From Bacteroides sp. (GTDB lineage Bacteria > Bacteroidota > Bacteroidia > Bacteroidales > Bacteroidaceae), in NCBI GenBank assembly GCA_021203515.1, contig JAJQAY010000128.1, positions 48,827 through 112,826 of the forward strand: a stretch of 64,000 nt of DNA, given 5' to 3'. Positions 39,880-50,202 of the stretch are shown here, in pieces; within the stretch, counting starts at the first letter, position 1; the number at the start of each line of letters is the position of its first letter. Under the pieces are notes generated by a model, which saw nothing but the letters and a program-made list of their open reading frames with translations, was not told the DNA's origin and made no database searches. A program made the translations under genes and the position numbers.

Positions 39880-39896
39880 TTTCTATTGTTGTTTTG

Positions 39897-41165
39897 TTAT
39901 TTACCATAGTTTCTTAACACATCCTCGTAGAGGGCACGGATTTTCAAGCCGACTTTCTCCCAGGTAATCCCGTCCACCTCGTTCTTGCCTTCTTCCTGAA
40001 GGTAATTGAAGAGAGACGGATTGGTACAGATGGAGTGAATGGCATCTGCCATCGCGTGAATATCCCAGTAATCGGTCTTAATCACCTTATCGAGAATTTC
40101 GCCACACCCCGACTGCTTGGAGATGATGGACGGAGTGCCGCATTGCATCGCCTCAAGCGGAGCGATGCCGAACGGCTCGGAGACGGAAGGCATCACGAAC
40201 ACGTCGCTGTTCTTATATACCTCATACACCTGCTTGCCCTTCATGAAGCCCGGAAAGTGGAAACGGTCGGCAATGCCCCGTTCGGCCACCAGGTTTATCA
40301 TGTCGTTCAGCATATCGCCCGAACCTGCCATCACGAAGCGGATATTGCGGGTACGTCTCAATACGAGCGCGGCAGCCTCCACAAAGTATTCCGGCCCTTT
40401 CTGCATCGTGATGCGTCCCAGGAAGGACACCACTTTCTCTTTGGAATGCTCCGGACGGGGAATATCCTGATACTCCTGCGACAGCGGATAGACGGCATTG
40501 TGCATGGCAAATACCTTGCGCGGGTCTTGGTGATACTCATTGATAACCGTGCGGCGGGTCAGCTCGGACACGCACATGATGCAGTCGGCATAGTCCATAC
40601 CGTTCTTCTCGATGGAGTAGACGGTAGGATTGACTTTTCCGCGCGAACGGTCGAAGTCCGTGGCATGAACATGGATACAAAGCGGTTTGCCACTCACCAT
40701 CTTGGCATGTACCCCGGCAGGATACGTCAGCCAGTCATGGGCATGGATAATGCCGAATTCATGCTTGCGGGCCACTACGCCGGCAATAATAGAGAAGTTG
40801 TTTATCTCTTCGTGCAGATTGCCCGGATAGCCGCCGGCAAACTCCATACAGCCGATGTCGTTGACGTGCAGATAGGAGAAATCGGAATAAATATGGTCGC
40901 GGTAAGAGTAGTACTCTTCCGGACTCGTATTGCCGTAGAGGCGCGACTTCAGATAGTCATAGTTCGCATCGCGCCACACCACCGGCACCTGGTTCATGCC
41001 GATAATCTTCAAAAAACCTTCTTCATCTCCGCAAGGCTTGGGCATACAGAAAATGGTTTCCATATCACCCTGCATACTCAGGCCCTTAGTAATTCCGTAG
41101 GAAGCAACTGCAAGACCACCATATATTTTGGGAGGAAATTCCCAACCAAACATTAATACTTTCAT
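39897..41165 (-). CDS. GT4-type glycosyltransferase (glycogen synthase-like)
   Basis: Retaining GT-B glycosyltransferase, 422 residues. The N-terminal domain begins MKVLMFGWEFPPKIYGGLAV and has IIHAHDWLTYPAG. The C-terminal domain holds VSFLGRITMQKGPEYFVEAA and the E-x7-E motif in SEPFGIAPLEAMQCGTP. It sits between the debranching enzyme and the GH57-like gene with 17-bp gaps on both sides, so a role in glycogen chain elongation is likely. The donor (ADP- or UDP-glucose) cannot be read from the sequence. Confidence 0.93.
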   Translation of the reverse strand: MKVLMFGWEFPPKIYGGLAVASYGITKGLSMQGDMETIFCMPKPCGDEEGFLKIIGMNQVPVVWRDANYDYLKSRLYGNTSPEEYYSYRDHIYSDFSYLHVNDIGCMEFAGGYPGNLHEEINNFSIIAGVVARKHEFGIIHAHDWLTYPAGVHAKMVSGKPLCIHVHATDFDRSRGKVNPTVYSIEKNGMDYADCIMCVSELTRRTVINEYHQDPRKVFAMHNAVYPLSQEYQDIPRPEHSKEKVVSFLGRITMQKGPEYFVEAAALVLRRTRNIRFVMAGSGDMLNDMINLVAERGIADRFHFPGFMKGKQVYEVYKNSDVFVMPSVSEPFGIAPLEAMQCGTPSIISKQSGCGEILDKVIKTDYWDIHAMADAIHSICTNPSLFNYLQEEGKNEVDGITWEKVGLKIRALYEDVLRNYGK

Positions 41166-41182
41166 CTTCGTTCCCTCCTCTT

Positions 41183-43126
41183 TTATGAATTATAATACTT
41201 AGACAATAACTTCAGAATACGCAGAATTTCCGCGATATTCATCGCAAACGACACAGCTCCACGTCCCTTGAAAGGAGGATTTCCGTCGAATAACTCAGAG
41301 AGTGAGCTGATGCAATGGCTTGTCATTTCATCTTCAAGACCTATCAGGTAGCGTTCCACAAACGAGATACCACTCATCTTATAAATGCGCAGATAGGCTT
41401 CCATATAGAAACCCATCAGCCACGGCCAGGCCGTTCCCTGATGATAGGCGTAATCTCTCTGCATCTGCGCACCGACATAATTCGGATTGTAGCCGCCACT
41501 CTTAGGACTCAGCGTACGCAAGCCATTCGGGGTCAGCAGTTCTTTCGTCACGATGTCGAGCACCTGCTTCTTCTGTGCACGGTCCAGCGGAGAGTAGTCG
41601 AAGGCAACGGCGAATATCATGTTGGGGCGAACGCTCCAGTCCATCATATAGCCGTCCACATAGTCGAACAGATAACCGTACTCGTTGCGGAAGACCTCCA
41701 CAAACGATTTTCCGGTCACCTCGGCCTGTGCATCCAGCTCGTCCGCAAGAACGGTGTTTCCGCCTTCGCGCACCATGTCTGCAGTGAAACGCAACGCATT
41801 ATACCACAGGGCGTTTATCTCTACTACATAGCCAGTGCGAGGTATCACCGGACGCCCGTTCACCGTAGAATTCATCCACGTGACAGCCTTTTCCGTACCG
41901 TTGGTGTAAAGCAAACCGTTTTCGTGCAAGAAAAGATTGTCATGCTTACGCTCCCGGATATATCCCATAATATCTTCCAACAACTTACCGTATTTTCCCC
42001 GGCACTGCTCGCGTGAACTGTCTTTGGCGTATTGTTGCAACGTCCATATAGCCCACAGCAATACGTCGGGATGTTCCATTTCGTATATCTTATAGCCTAC
42101 CGGCCTATCCTCTATGAAGTCGCGAATAGCCTTTTCCGCTGTCTTCATAACGTCTTCAAACTCATCTGGTTCATCCACAGCCAGCGTTAAACCCGGTAAA
42201 GAGATAAATAAGTCGCGCGCACGGCACTTGAACCAGGGATAACCGGCCAACACATAGTGCTCGCCCTCTTGCTTGTTGTGGAACTGGTGTGCCGAGTTTT
42301 TCAGGCAGTGATAGAAGCTATCGCGCGGCGTGCGGTCTTCCGCTTCCGACTCAAAAGTCTGCTTCAGCTTGCGCGGAGAGATTTCGGAAATACCGGCGGA
42401 GAAAACAATGCTTTCCCCTTTCTTTATATCCACTTCAAAATAACCGGGAACATACAGGTCTTCATTGAAATCATACCCGCGTTCCTGCTCCTTCGGATAT
42501 TCGATACCTCGATACCAGTCCGGCTGATAATGGAACTCATTCTTCTTGTTCAACTGCATGAAAAGCTCCGGATAGCCGGGATACATGCAGGTCTTGATAC
42601 CGTTCTCCACCGGTTGGTAGTCGCGGTTGGCAAGGGCGTTTTCGTGTGTATACTCGCGCACGCTGCGGAATGCGAGGAACGGGCGGAAACGGAGCGTTGT
42701 TGCCGAATGGGCATCGACCAAGGTATAACGTATCAGGATGCGGTTTTCGTGGTGTACAAAGATTTTTTCTTTACGAAGAATGACGCCTCCCACACGATAA
42801 GTCGTTGCCGGGATATGTTCGCAGTCAAATTCTCGGATATACTTGTGTCCGTTGGGACTAAAGTTATTTCCTTGATATTTGTGCAACCCCAGGTTGAACT
42901 CCGCACCGTGTTGAATTACCGTTTCATCCAAAGAAGAGAGCAGCACATGGTTTTCATCATCCAGGTTTGGGACAGGTATCACCAGCAAACCGTGATATTT
43001 TCGTGTGTTACAATCTACAATCGTCGTACAATGATAGGCACCCGATTTATTCGTCCGAAGTATCTCCCTTGGCAAAGATTCTTCGAGATTGACCATCAGT
43101 GTCTTGTCAAATCGTAAATAACTCAT
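41183..43126 (-). CDS. Amylo-alpha-1,6-glucosidase (glycogen debranching enzyme)
   Basis: Glycogen debranching enzyme of the GDE family (GH133), 647 residues. The N-terminal domain begins with MSYLRFDKTLMVNLEESLPR and TNKSGAYHCTTIVDCNTRKY, and the C-terminal (alpha/alpha)6 barrel includes YPWFKCRARDLFISLPGL, NALWYNALRFTADM and YHQGTAWPWLMGFYMEAYL. It is the first gene of the operon with GT4 and GH57-like genes. Cytoplasmic; frame intact; length normal for Bacteroides. Confidence 0.95.
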   Translation of the reverse strand: MSYLRFDKTLMVNLEESLPREILRTNKSGAYHCTTIVDCNTRKYHGLLVIPVPNLDDENHVLLSSLDETVIQHGAEFNLGLHKYQGNNFSPNGHKYIREFDCEHIPATTYRVGGVILRKEKIFVHHENRILIRYTLVDAHSATTLRFRPFLAFRSVREYTHENALANRDYQPVENGIKTCMYPGYPELFMQLNKKNEFHYQPDWYRGIEYPKEQERGYDFNEDLYVPGYFEVDIKKGESIVFSAGISEISPRKLKQTFESEAEDRTPRDSFYHCLKNSAHQFHNKQEGEHYVLAGYPWFKCRARDLFISLPGLTLAVDEPDEFEDVMKTAEKAIRDFIEDRPVGYKIYEMEHPDVLLWAIWTLQQYAKDSSREQCRGKYGKLLEDIMGYIRERKHDNLFLHENGLLYTNGTEKAVTWMNSTVNGRPVIPRTGYVVEINALWYNALRFTADMVREGGNTVLADELDAQAEVTGKSFVEVFRNEYGYLFDYVDGYMMDWSVRPNMIFAVAFDYSPLDRAQKKQVLDIVTKELLTPNGLRTLSPKSGGYNPNYVGAQMQRDYAYHQGTAWPWLMGFYMEAYLRIYKMSGISFVERYLIGLEDEMTSHCISSLSELFDGNPPFKGRGAVSFAMNIAEILRILKLLSKYYNS

Positions 43127-43300
43127 AGTTGTGCATTATTTAAAGGTTAATTATTCAGGTTACATGCGCTACAAGCCCCGTAGCGATTTCCAAAAATACA
43201 AATTAATGCATACACGCAAAACAAAAAGTTCGTTTTTTTTTCGTTTTTCAGAGAAATAATTCGTAGCATTGTATGAAAATAAAGAATCCTTGTACAATAT

Positions 43301-43933
43301 ATGAAGCATGACGTACGACGAATAGCTCTGGCGGCGGTTATTCCGCTTTTTCTGCTGTTCATACTCTATATCCTCAAGTTCGTGGAAATCGGAATGGATT
43401 GGGACTTCACCCGGCTGGGGGTTTACCCGATGGAGAGGCGCGGTGTTTTCGGCATCTTTGCACACCCGCTGGTGCATAGCAGCATGAAGCATCTGCTGGC
43501 TAACACGCTACCGCTGTTCTTTTTATCCTGGTGCCTGTTCTATTTTTACCGCGACATTGCCCCTTACATATTCTTTACTATATGGATTGGCTGCGGTGTA
43601 CTTACCTTTCTTATAGGTAAGCCGGGGTGGCACATCGGTGCCAGCGGCATCATCTACGGCCTGGCGTTCTTTCTTTTCTTCAGCGGACTGCTGCGCAAGC
43701 ATGTGCCGCTCATCGCTATCTCGCTGTTGGTCACCTTCCTCTATGGCGGGTTGGCGTGGAACATGCTTCCGCAGTTTGCCAAGACAAGCACTTCTTGGGA
43801 GGGTCATCTGGGCGGGGCCATCAGCGGCACACTCTGCGCCATCGCTTTCATGAAGCACGGGCCTCAACGCCAAGACCCGTTTGCCGATGAGGAAGAAGAA
43901 GAGGATACGGAAGAGGAAACGCAATTTCCCTAA
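43301..43933 (+). CDS. Rhomboid-family intramembrane serine protease
   Basis: Integral inner-membrane protease, 210 residues with about six hydrophobic segments. The nucleophile lies in the GASG motif (WHIGASGIIYG, near residue 113) and the catalytic His in the last helix (WEGHLGGAISG, near 169). An HPLVHSSMKHLLANT segment is typical of the second helix. The C-terminus is a short acidic tail (DEEEEEDTEEE). Substrate unknown. It is followed by a long intergenic region with repeats. Confidence 0.93.
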   Translation: MKHDVRRIALAAVIPLFLLFILYILKFVEIGMDWDFTRLGVYPMERRGVFGIFAHPLVHSSMKHLLANTLPLFFLSWCLFYFYRDIAPYIFFTIWIGCGVLTFLIGKPGWHIGASGIIYGLAFFLFFSGLLRKHVPLIAISLLVTFLYGGLAWNMLPQFAKTSTSWEGHLGGAISGTLCAIAFMKHGPQRQDPFADEEEEEDTEEETQFP

Positions 43934-44417
43934 CAAAAAGAAAGAGAATATCCACATTCTCCGACATTACCATTTCTCCCCAAAGAGCAAAATAGACCAA
44001 ACGCGCATAAACAGAGAATATCCATGCACGATTATTGCATAATATACAGCAAATATGCAGACTCCAACAAGATATATTAACCTTTCTCCCGTGATATGTC
44101 AACTACCTATAAGTAGTTAGTTAACTTCCCGGTAGTAGTTAGTTAACTTCCTATAGGTAATAAGTTAAGTTCATCGTAGAGGAACGCTCGGTTCATCGTA
44201 GAGGAACGGTTTCTTTCTCGTAGATGATCGCTCATCACACCTTTTCAGGAGGCTATCTTCATCTATTACGATTGTAAGCATTTCGATAACGCACTCATAA
44301 AGTGCAACATATAGAAAAATGTTTCGTTTTTCCGGAGGAAGCGGCCACCGAGCCGCAAAGAACGCAGGGATTTGGGAATAGAAAATACAAAGTGACAAAA
44401 AGACAAAATAGGAATTT
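43934..44417. other. Gene-free stretch between rhomboid and HAD genes
   Basis: No credible coding region is seen on either strand. The stretch contains the 22-bp period array at 44114-44223 and runs into the large inverted repeat at 44418-44519. Confidence 0.7.
44114..44223. repeat. 22-bp period array (5 units), reverse orientation
   Basis: Units start at 44114, 44136, 44158, 44180 and 44202 and the last three end in TCGTAG, the reverse complement of the CTACGA head of the array at 2108. The other ends are CGGTAG and TATAGG. Arms differ between units (TTAGTTAAC types, then GAACGCTCGGTTC, a short palindrome). A partial unit precedes at 44092. Confidence 0.85.
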
Positions 44418-44519
44418 ATTGAAACGCAGATTAACGCAGATTTTCGCAAAGAATTTTATATCTAAGATAGCGCAGCCTTATTATAATCTGCGAAAATCTG
44501 CGTTAATCTGCGTTTCAAT
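44418..44519. repeat. 31-bp perfect inverted repeat overlapping the HAD stop
   Basis: Left arm 44418-44448 and right arm 44489-44519 are exact reverse complements, built from AACGCAGATT words, with a 40-nt loop. The right arm covers the HAD gene's stop codon (44515-44517). This wording (cgcagattaacgcagat) recurs widely in Bacteroidetes intergenic DNA (general knowledge). Confidence 0.85.
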
Positions 44520-45186
44520 TATAACCCGCTAAATTATCATTTACTTCATTTCCGTTCCGGGATGAATAATAAACGATTGCCGCCGCAAGTTCCTCCCGCC
44601 AATCCGTTGCATTCTCCGGTTGAAACGTCAGGAAGCCCAACTCCCGGCCTATGCGGACGTTCGACGCTCCGTCGTCCACAAACAAAGTTTCGGCAGGAAT
44701 CATGCCGCTATCTTTCAGCATAAAGTCGAAGATTTCCCGGGCGGGTTTCGTGTAGCCTATCTGATAAGAAAGGTACAACTGTTCGACGTAATCATCCAAC
44801 GGTTTTCCGGCAGGTGAAAACTCCGGACTGCGCGCCCACGACATCACAAAAGGATTGGTATTGCTCAATATATGAACATGATACGTCTTCCGTAGTTCCA
44901 GCAAGTAATCCAGTTTACGCACATCTACGTCTGTAAAGAAGCCTAGCCACGCCTGCCTCGTTTCGGCCACCGTAAGCACGTGCCCGCACAACTTTCCAAG
45001 CTCCTCCCGAAAAGCATCCGCACTCAGCTTTCCCTATTCCAGTTCCTGAAAAATACCCGTCTGGTGATATTTATCCAGGCGCGTATCCGCATCCTGCAAG
45101 CCCAGTTCCTGAAACGCCCGCACCGCCTTATCGCGGCTTATATCGGCTATTACACCACCGAAATCAAAAACAATATTCTTTATCAT
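44515..45186 (-). pseudogene. HAD-IA family hydrolase with internal TAG
   Basis: HAD phosphatase of YihX/epoxide-hydrolase-like type, 223 residues. Motif I is NIVFDFGGVIADI (nucleophile Asp), motif II HILSNTNPFV, motif III Lys in YTKPAREIFDFM, motif IV TLFVDDGASNVRIG. The start is MIKNIVFD at 45186. At 45034-45036 the codon is TAG in the sequence FQELE-stop-GKLSADAF, where family members usually have a sense codon. The frame is otherwise continuous, so this is a nonsense change rather than a frameshift. Substrate unknown. Confidence 0.82.
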
Positions 45187-45445
45187 AACCGTGTGTGTTT
45201 TCTTTTGCGGACAAAGATAACCCTTAATTCGGGAAACCACTCCAAACTCTTTATAATCTAAATTATTTTTTTTGACTAAGCTCGAAACCTTTCATTCTAG
45301 AAAGCACCTTTTCATTTTGAAAAGGTATCCACCCATCTCTCACAGTTCTATCTATTTATAAGACACTATTACATAGTAATATATCTTTCACCCTCCCATT
45401 TTGGCATACTATTCGCTAGAGAAAAAGCAAACATGGTATACCAAA

Positions 45446-46954
45446 ATGGAAGGATTTATATCTGATAGCTTATACACCAACAACAGCAACCAAAACAACA
45501 GTCTCATAAACAGGAAAATGATTTTCCGAGTATTAGGAGTACTATTGCTCATAGAGATGGGCATGTTTCTTCTTTGCGCTGCCATATCATTGGGATACGG
45601 GGAAAAAGAGGCACTCACTTTTCTACAGACAGCCGGTATCAATACCCTCGCCGGTGGATTATTATTACTATTCAGTCGCGAAGCCGAAAACCGACTTAGT
45701 AAACGGGACGGTTACTGCATTGCCACTCTAACATGAATACTTTTCAGTCTGTTTGGAATGTTGCCTTTCTATTTAAGCGGAAGTGTAGAAAGCATTACGA
45801 ATGCATTCTTTGAAACGATGTCGGGCTTTACCACCACAGGAGCCGCCATTATGGACAACATAGACGCTCAATCACACGGCATCCTGTTCTGGCGTAGTCT
45901 GACGCAATGGATTGGCGGACTGGGAATTGTATGTTTTGCCATCGCCGTTCTGCCTATTTTCAGCGAAGGAAATATGCAACTTTTCTCTGCAGAATCGGTT
46001 GGTGTCACCCACGACAAGATTCATCCTAAAATCAGCATCATAACTAAATGGATATGGGCAGTCTATGTGATACTGACGGCTAGTGAAACCATATTGCTGT
46101 GCTACGGAGGAATGAACTTGTTCGATGCCATTTGCCACTCTTTCTCTACCACCGCAACCGGCGGATATTCTACCAAACAAGCCAGTGTAGCCTATTGGAA
46201 TTCTTCCTTCATTGAGTATGTCATCGCTATTTTTATGATACTGTCAGGCATAAACTTTTCCCTCTACTTTCTGTGCCTTAAAGGAAAAGGAGAAAAAATC
46301 CTACGTGACGAAGAACTGCGTTGGTTTCTTTATTCAGTAGGCATTCTAACGATTATCATTACTTTGGCGCTCATATTCCAAAATCATTATGACACGGAAA
46401 CAGCCTTCCGCAAAGCACTGTTTCAAGTAGCTACTGCACATACTTCCTGCGGCTTCGGAACAGACGACTATACACTATGGCCGCCTTTCACATGGCTACT
46501 ATTGATATTTGCCATGTTAGCCGGCGGATGTACCGGTTCCACAAGCGGCGGTATCAAAAACATGCGGTTATTGATGATGGCAAAAGGCATCCGGAATAAT
46601 TTCAAAAAGATACTCCACCCCAACGCTGTACTACCGATAAGGGTTAACCGACAAGCCATTGCTCCTGGCATTGTCATGACTGTAGCCATCTTCATCGGCT
46701 TCTATTTATTCTTCGTATTACTAGGCTGGACGTTACTTCTATTTTTCGGAGTAGGTTTTTCCGAAGCTTTCGGTACGGTCGTTTCAAGTATAGGCAACGT
46801 GGGGCCGGGACTTGGTAATTTTGAACCTGCCAACTCCTGGAACGGGCTGCCCGATACAGCCAAATGGACACTTTCCTTCCTTATACTGATAGGTCGTCTG
46901 GAAATGTTTTGTGTATTATTGCTATTCTATCCGGGGTTTTGGCGAAACAGATGA
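45446..46954 (+). pseudogene. trkH: TrkH-family potassium uptake protein with internal TGA
   Basis: Inner-membrane K+ translocating subunit, about 500 residues. Pore-loop motifs are visible: FFETMSGFTTTGAAIM, HSFSTTATGGYSTKQ, TAHTSCGFGTDDY, and VVSSIGNVGPGLGN, the four P-loops of the family. At 45734-45736 a TGA interrupts TLT-stop-ILFSLFGMLPFYLSG, where Trp (TGG) is expected. The start is uncertain: ATG 45446 (MEGFIS) or 45518 (MIFRVLG). No trkA lies nearby. It is convergent with marC with no gap. Confidence 0.85.
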
Positions 46955-47553
46955 TCAATGTTTCTGCAATGTCTCCAGCAGCAACGTGATGTTTGCCGTA
47001 AACAGCCTTACGGAGATAGCCAGCAGGATAATACCGAAGAACTTGCGGATGAGGTAGATGCCTCCTTTGCCGAGAAAGCGCTCCACGCGCCCGGTCATGC
47101 TGACAACGAAATACACCCAAATCATATTGAGCACCAACGCAATGATGATATTGATACTGGCATATTCCGCCCGCAGGGAGAGCAACGTGGTGAAAGCTCC
47201 CGCCCAGCCAGCAACGGGAATACCAGCGGCACGAGCGTCGCCTCTTTTATCGGCCCCTGGTTCTTGAAGATTTCAATGTCGAGGATCATTTCGAGCGACA
47301 TCAGGAAGATGATGAACGCGCCCGCCACGGCAAACGACTCGATGTCTACATGAAACAGTTTCAGCATCATGTCGCCCGCATAGAAAAAGCCTATCAGCAA
47401 CGCAAACGATATGAGCGTCGCTTTCAATGCATTGACGCCCTTCCCTTTCTCTTTCAGGCTGATGATGATAGGAATAGAGCCTATAATGTCTATCGCGGCG
47501 AACAGCACAATGAAAGTGCTGGTCATTTGTTGCCAATTAAATGCTGAAAACAT
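46955..47553 (-). pseudogene. MarC-family membrane protein, one frameshift
   Basis: MarC/UPF0056 inner-membrane protein, 199 residues after repair, with six predicted membrane segments. It starts MFSAFNWQQMTSTFIVLFAA and has GSIPIIISL and SLEMILDIEIF. After VFPLLAG the frame shifts; adding one G near 47203 gives AGAFTTLLSLRAEYASINI, which continues to the stop at 46955. The physiological role of the family is unclear; the old link to multiple antibiotic resistance is not supported for E. coli MarC. Confidence 0.85.
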
Positions 47554-47731
47554 ATGTCCCTCCTTTTTTCCTGCAAATATAACCTATTTTTATGCATTTC
47601 GCAAGATTTCATAACGGCGAATGAATAGCACGCTTAAGAAATAATAAAAAAAACAAAAAGAGGGGGCAAGTGTTTACGGTCGACCTTGATTATACCTACT
47701 TTTGTTTCTAAACCAGAAGATTGAGAACGAT

Positions 47732-48466
47732 ATGGAGACAATGTTTGATACCTTACTTCAACTGCCCCTTTTTCAGGGACTTGCCCACGAGGATTTTACT
47801 TGCATCCTGGAGAAGGTGAAATTACACTTCACGAAGCATAAAGCAGGCGAGGTGCTCTTGAAGAAGAACACTCCCTGTCACGAACTCATATTTGTATTGA
47901 AAGGAGAGGTAACAGCTACCACATCGGCAGCCGACGACTCTTACACCCTCACCGAATACCTTCCCGCCCCCCTCCTGATAGAACCGCAACCTTTGTTCGG
48001 CATGAAGACATCGTACGCCTCCACCTATCTGGCGAATACGGAAGTGTACACCGTCAGCATCGGCAAGACTTTTGCCCTGAAGGAGTTGTTCAGCTATGAT
48101 ATATCCCGCCTGAACTATATGAATATCATCAGCAACCGTGCACAAATGCTGCACAGCCGGCTGTGGAGTGTTTCGCCCGACAGCCTCGAAGCGCGTATCT
48201 CCTGCTTCCTGCTCAGCCATGCCGAACGGCCCTCCGGACGGAAAGAACTGAAAATAAAGATGGAGGACTTGGCGCAAATTCTCAACGAGACGCGCATCAG
48301 TGTGTCGAAAGCGCTGAATGAAATGCAGGAAAAAGGTTTGGTGGAGTTGCACCGGGGGGGGAGATTGTGGTGCCGGAAGCGGAAAAGTTATAAACATTCC
48401 TTTTACCTTTCCTTTTATTTAGAAAGAAATATGAAATTCTTTCTAAATAAAAGGAAAGATAAATAA
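47732..48466 (+). CDS. Crp/Fnr-family transcription regulator
   Basis: Cyclic-nucleotide-domain regulator. The start [16 protein letters not shown] at 47732 is preferred over a TTG at 47702. The effector domain spans about residues 5-125, and the C-terminal HTH includes [22 protein letters not shown]. The last part runs through a G8 tract at 48354-48361; as read, the frame continues to 48466 with an unlikely tail ([19 protein letters not shown]). One base more or two fewer in the tract gives [11 protein letters not shown] and a stop at 48393, the usual family ending. A -7 box TACTTTTG lies at 47697-47704. Targets unknown. Confidence 0.85.
   Translation: METMFDTLLQLPLFQGLAHEDFTCILEKVKLHFTKHKAGEVLLKKNTPCHELIFVLKGEVTATTSAADDSYTLTEYLPAPLLIEPQPLFGMKTSYASTYLANTEVYTVSIGKTFALKELFSYDISRLNYMNIISNRAQMLHSRLWSVSPDSLEARISCFLLSHAERPSGRKELKIKMEDLAQILNETRISVSKALNEMQEKGLVELHRGGRLWCRKRKSYKHSFYLSFYLERNMKFFLNKRKDK
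48407..48458 (+). repeat. 22-bp perfect inverted repeat after crp
   Basis: The arms 48407-48428 and 48437-48458 are exact complements (CTTTCCTTTTATTTAGAAAG-type) with an 8-nt loop. Possibly an AT-rich terminator of the regulator gene. Confidence 0.7.
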
Positions 48467-48468
48467 AA

Positions 48469-48500
48469 ATAGCCCCGGCTTCACACGAAGTCGGGGCTAT
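48469..48500. terminator. Bidirectional terminator between crp and guaA
   Basis: ATAGCCCCGGCTTC pairs with GAAGTCGGGGCTAT (one mismatch) between the convergent genes, with A/T-rich flanks. Confidence 0.85.
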
Positions 48501-48527
48501 GAGTTTTATATAAAAAAGTCTTACCTA

Positions 48528-50081
48528 TTATTCCCACTCGATTGCGGAAGGCGGTTTTGAGGATATATCATAAGTGACGCGGTTTACACCTTTCACCTTA
48601 TTAATGATGTCATTGGAAACTTTTCCCAGGAATTCGTAAGGCAGATGTGCCCAGTCGGCAGTCATAGCATCTGTAGAAGTAACGGCACGCAGGGCAACGG
48701 CACGCTCGTAGGTACGCTCGTCTCCCATTACGCCGACCGACTGCACGGGAAGCAGAATGACACCTGCCTGCCAAACTTGATGATAGAGAGCCGTTTCGTT
48801 GCCTTCGGCATCCTTCACCATCCAGTCGCGCAAGCCCTGAATGAAGATGTCGTCGGCCTCTTGCAGGATGTATACCTTTTCCGGAGTGATGTCGCCCAGA
48901 ATGCGGACAGCCAGACCCGGTCCGGGGAAAGGATGGCGGGTAATCAGATGTTCGGGCATACCCAACTCGCGTCCCACACGGCGAACTTCATCCTTGAACA
49001 GTAGACGAAGCGGTTCGCACAGCTTCAGGTTCATCTTCTCGGGCAGACCGCCTACGTTGTGGTGGCTCTTGATGACCGTGCCGGTGATGGAAAGCGACTC
49101 GATGCAGTCCGGATAGATGGTACCCTGTGCCAGCCATTTCACATCCTTAATCTTGTGGGCCTCTTCATCGAACACGTCGATAAAGCCTTTACCTATTATC
49201 TTACGTTTCTTTTCGGGCTCGGTGACGCCTGCCAGTTCGGCAAAGAACTTGGCGCTGGCATCTACGCCGATCACATTCAGACCGAGACATTCATAGTCGT
49301 GCATCACATTCTTGAACTCATTCTTGCGCAACATACCGTGGTCTGCGAAGATACAAGTCAGGTTCTTGCCGATGGCACGGTTCAGCAACACGGCAGCCAC
49401 GGAAGAGTCGACACCGCCGCTCAAGCCGAGCACCACCTTGTCGTCGCCTACCTGCTCCTTCAACTGGGCTACGGCGGTTTCGATGAATGAAGCCGTGCTC
49501 CAATCCTGCTTGCAACCGCAAACGTCCGCCACAAAGTTTTTCAGCATCTGCGTGCCGTCTTCGCTGTGGAACACTTCGGGATGGAACTGTACGCCCCACA
49601 TCTTCTCGCCCTCCACCTGATAGGCGGCAATCTTCACTTTATCCGTAGAAGCTATAGTCTTGAAATTGGAAGGAATAGCCGTGATGGTATCTCCGTGGCT
49701 CATCCACACCTGGGTGTTAGCCTTCACTCCCTTGAAGAGTACGTTGTCCTTGTCGAAAGTACTCAGATGTGCGCGTCCGTATTCGCGGCTGCCTGCCGGC
49801 TCCACCTTTCCGCCATTGGTATAGGCGATGAACTGTGCACCATAGCAAATGCCCAGAATGGGATACTTGCCACGAATTTCGTTCAAATCGATCTTGAACG
49901 CGCTTTCATCATATACGGAGAACGGACTACCCGAAAGGATAACTCCTTTTACACTCTCATCCCCTTGCGGGAATTTGTTGTAGGGCACAATCTCGCAATA
50001 CACATTCAACTCGCGGACACGACGGCCGATAAGCTGTGTGGTCTGCGAACCAAAATCAAGAATGATAATCTTTTCTTGCAT
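48528..50081 (-). CDS. guaA: GMP synthase (glutamine-hydrolysing)
   Basis: Converts XMP to GMP, 517 residues from the ATG at 50081 ([20 protein letters not shown]). The extra 33 in-frame upstream codons lie in the promoter. The GATase domain has the Cys nucleophile in [10 protein letters not shown] and HPEV. The PP-loop is [16 protein letters not shown]. The C-terminal dimerisation domain ends [15 protein letters not shown], the conserved family ending. A minus-strand -7 box TACTTTTG lies at 50114-50121. Cytoplasmic, monocistronic, intact. Confidence 0.97.
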   Translation of the reverse strand: MQEKIIILDFGSQTTQLIGRRVRELNVYCEIVPYNKFPQGDESVKGVILSGSPFSVYDESAFKIDLNEIRGKYPILGICYGAQFIAYTNGGKVEPAGSREYGRAHLSTFDKDNVLFKGVKANTQVWMSHGDTITAIPSNFKTIASTDKVKIAAYQVEGEKMWGVQFHPEVFHSEDGTQMLKNFVADVCGCKQDWSTASFIETAVAQLKEQVGDDKVVLGLSGGVDSSVAAVLLNRAIGKNLTCIFADHGMLRKNEFKNVMHDYECLGLNVIGVDASAKFFAELAGVTEPEKKRKIIGKGFIDVFDEEAHKIKDVKWLAQGTIYPDCIESLSITGTVIKSHHNVGGLPEKMNLKLCEPLRLLFKDEVRRVGRELGMPEHLITRHPFPGPGLAVRILGDITPEKVYILQEADDIFIQGLRDWMVKDAEGNETALYHQVWQAGVILLPVQSVGVMGDERTYERAVALRAVTSTDAMTADWAHLPYEFLGKVSNDIINKVKGVNRVTYDISSKPPSAIEWE

Positions 50082-50139
50082 ATTAATCTGTATGGATTTT
50101 AATAAATGATTTGCAAAAGTAGAAAAAGTAGGGGAATAA

Positions 50140-50170
50140 TTGGAATAACGAGGTAGAAAATCTATATTTG
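50140..50170 (+). promoter_or_regulatory. Promoter of the hypothetical secreted protein
   Basis: TTG at 50140-50142, 20-bp spacer, TATATTTG at 50163-50170; 33 bp before the ATG at 50203. Confidence 0.65.
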
Positions 50171-50202
50171 CCTGTAACAATTACAGAAAAATAGATAATA
50201 CT

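Noticed and set aside
44302..44532. 76-codon frame in the rhomboid-HAD gap
   Set aside because: It runs through the inverted repeat and into the HAD gene on the opposite strand, with no family resemblance.
15351..45036. Recoding of TAG as an amino acid
   Set aside because: The in-frame TAGs stand for different expected residues (Gln, probably Glu), one comparable stop is TGA and one TAA, and frameshifts occur at a similar rate, so general mutation or error is simpler.
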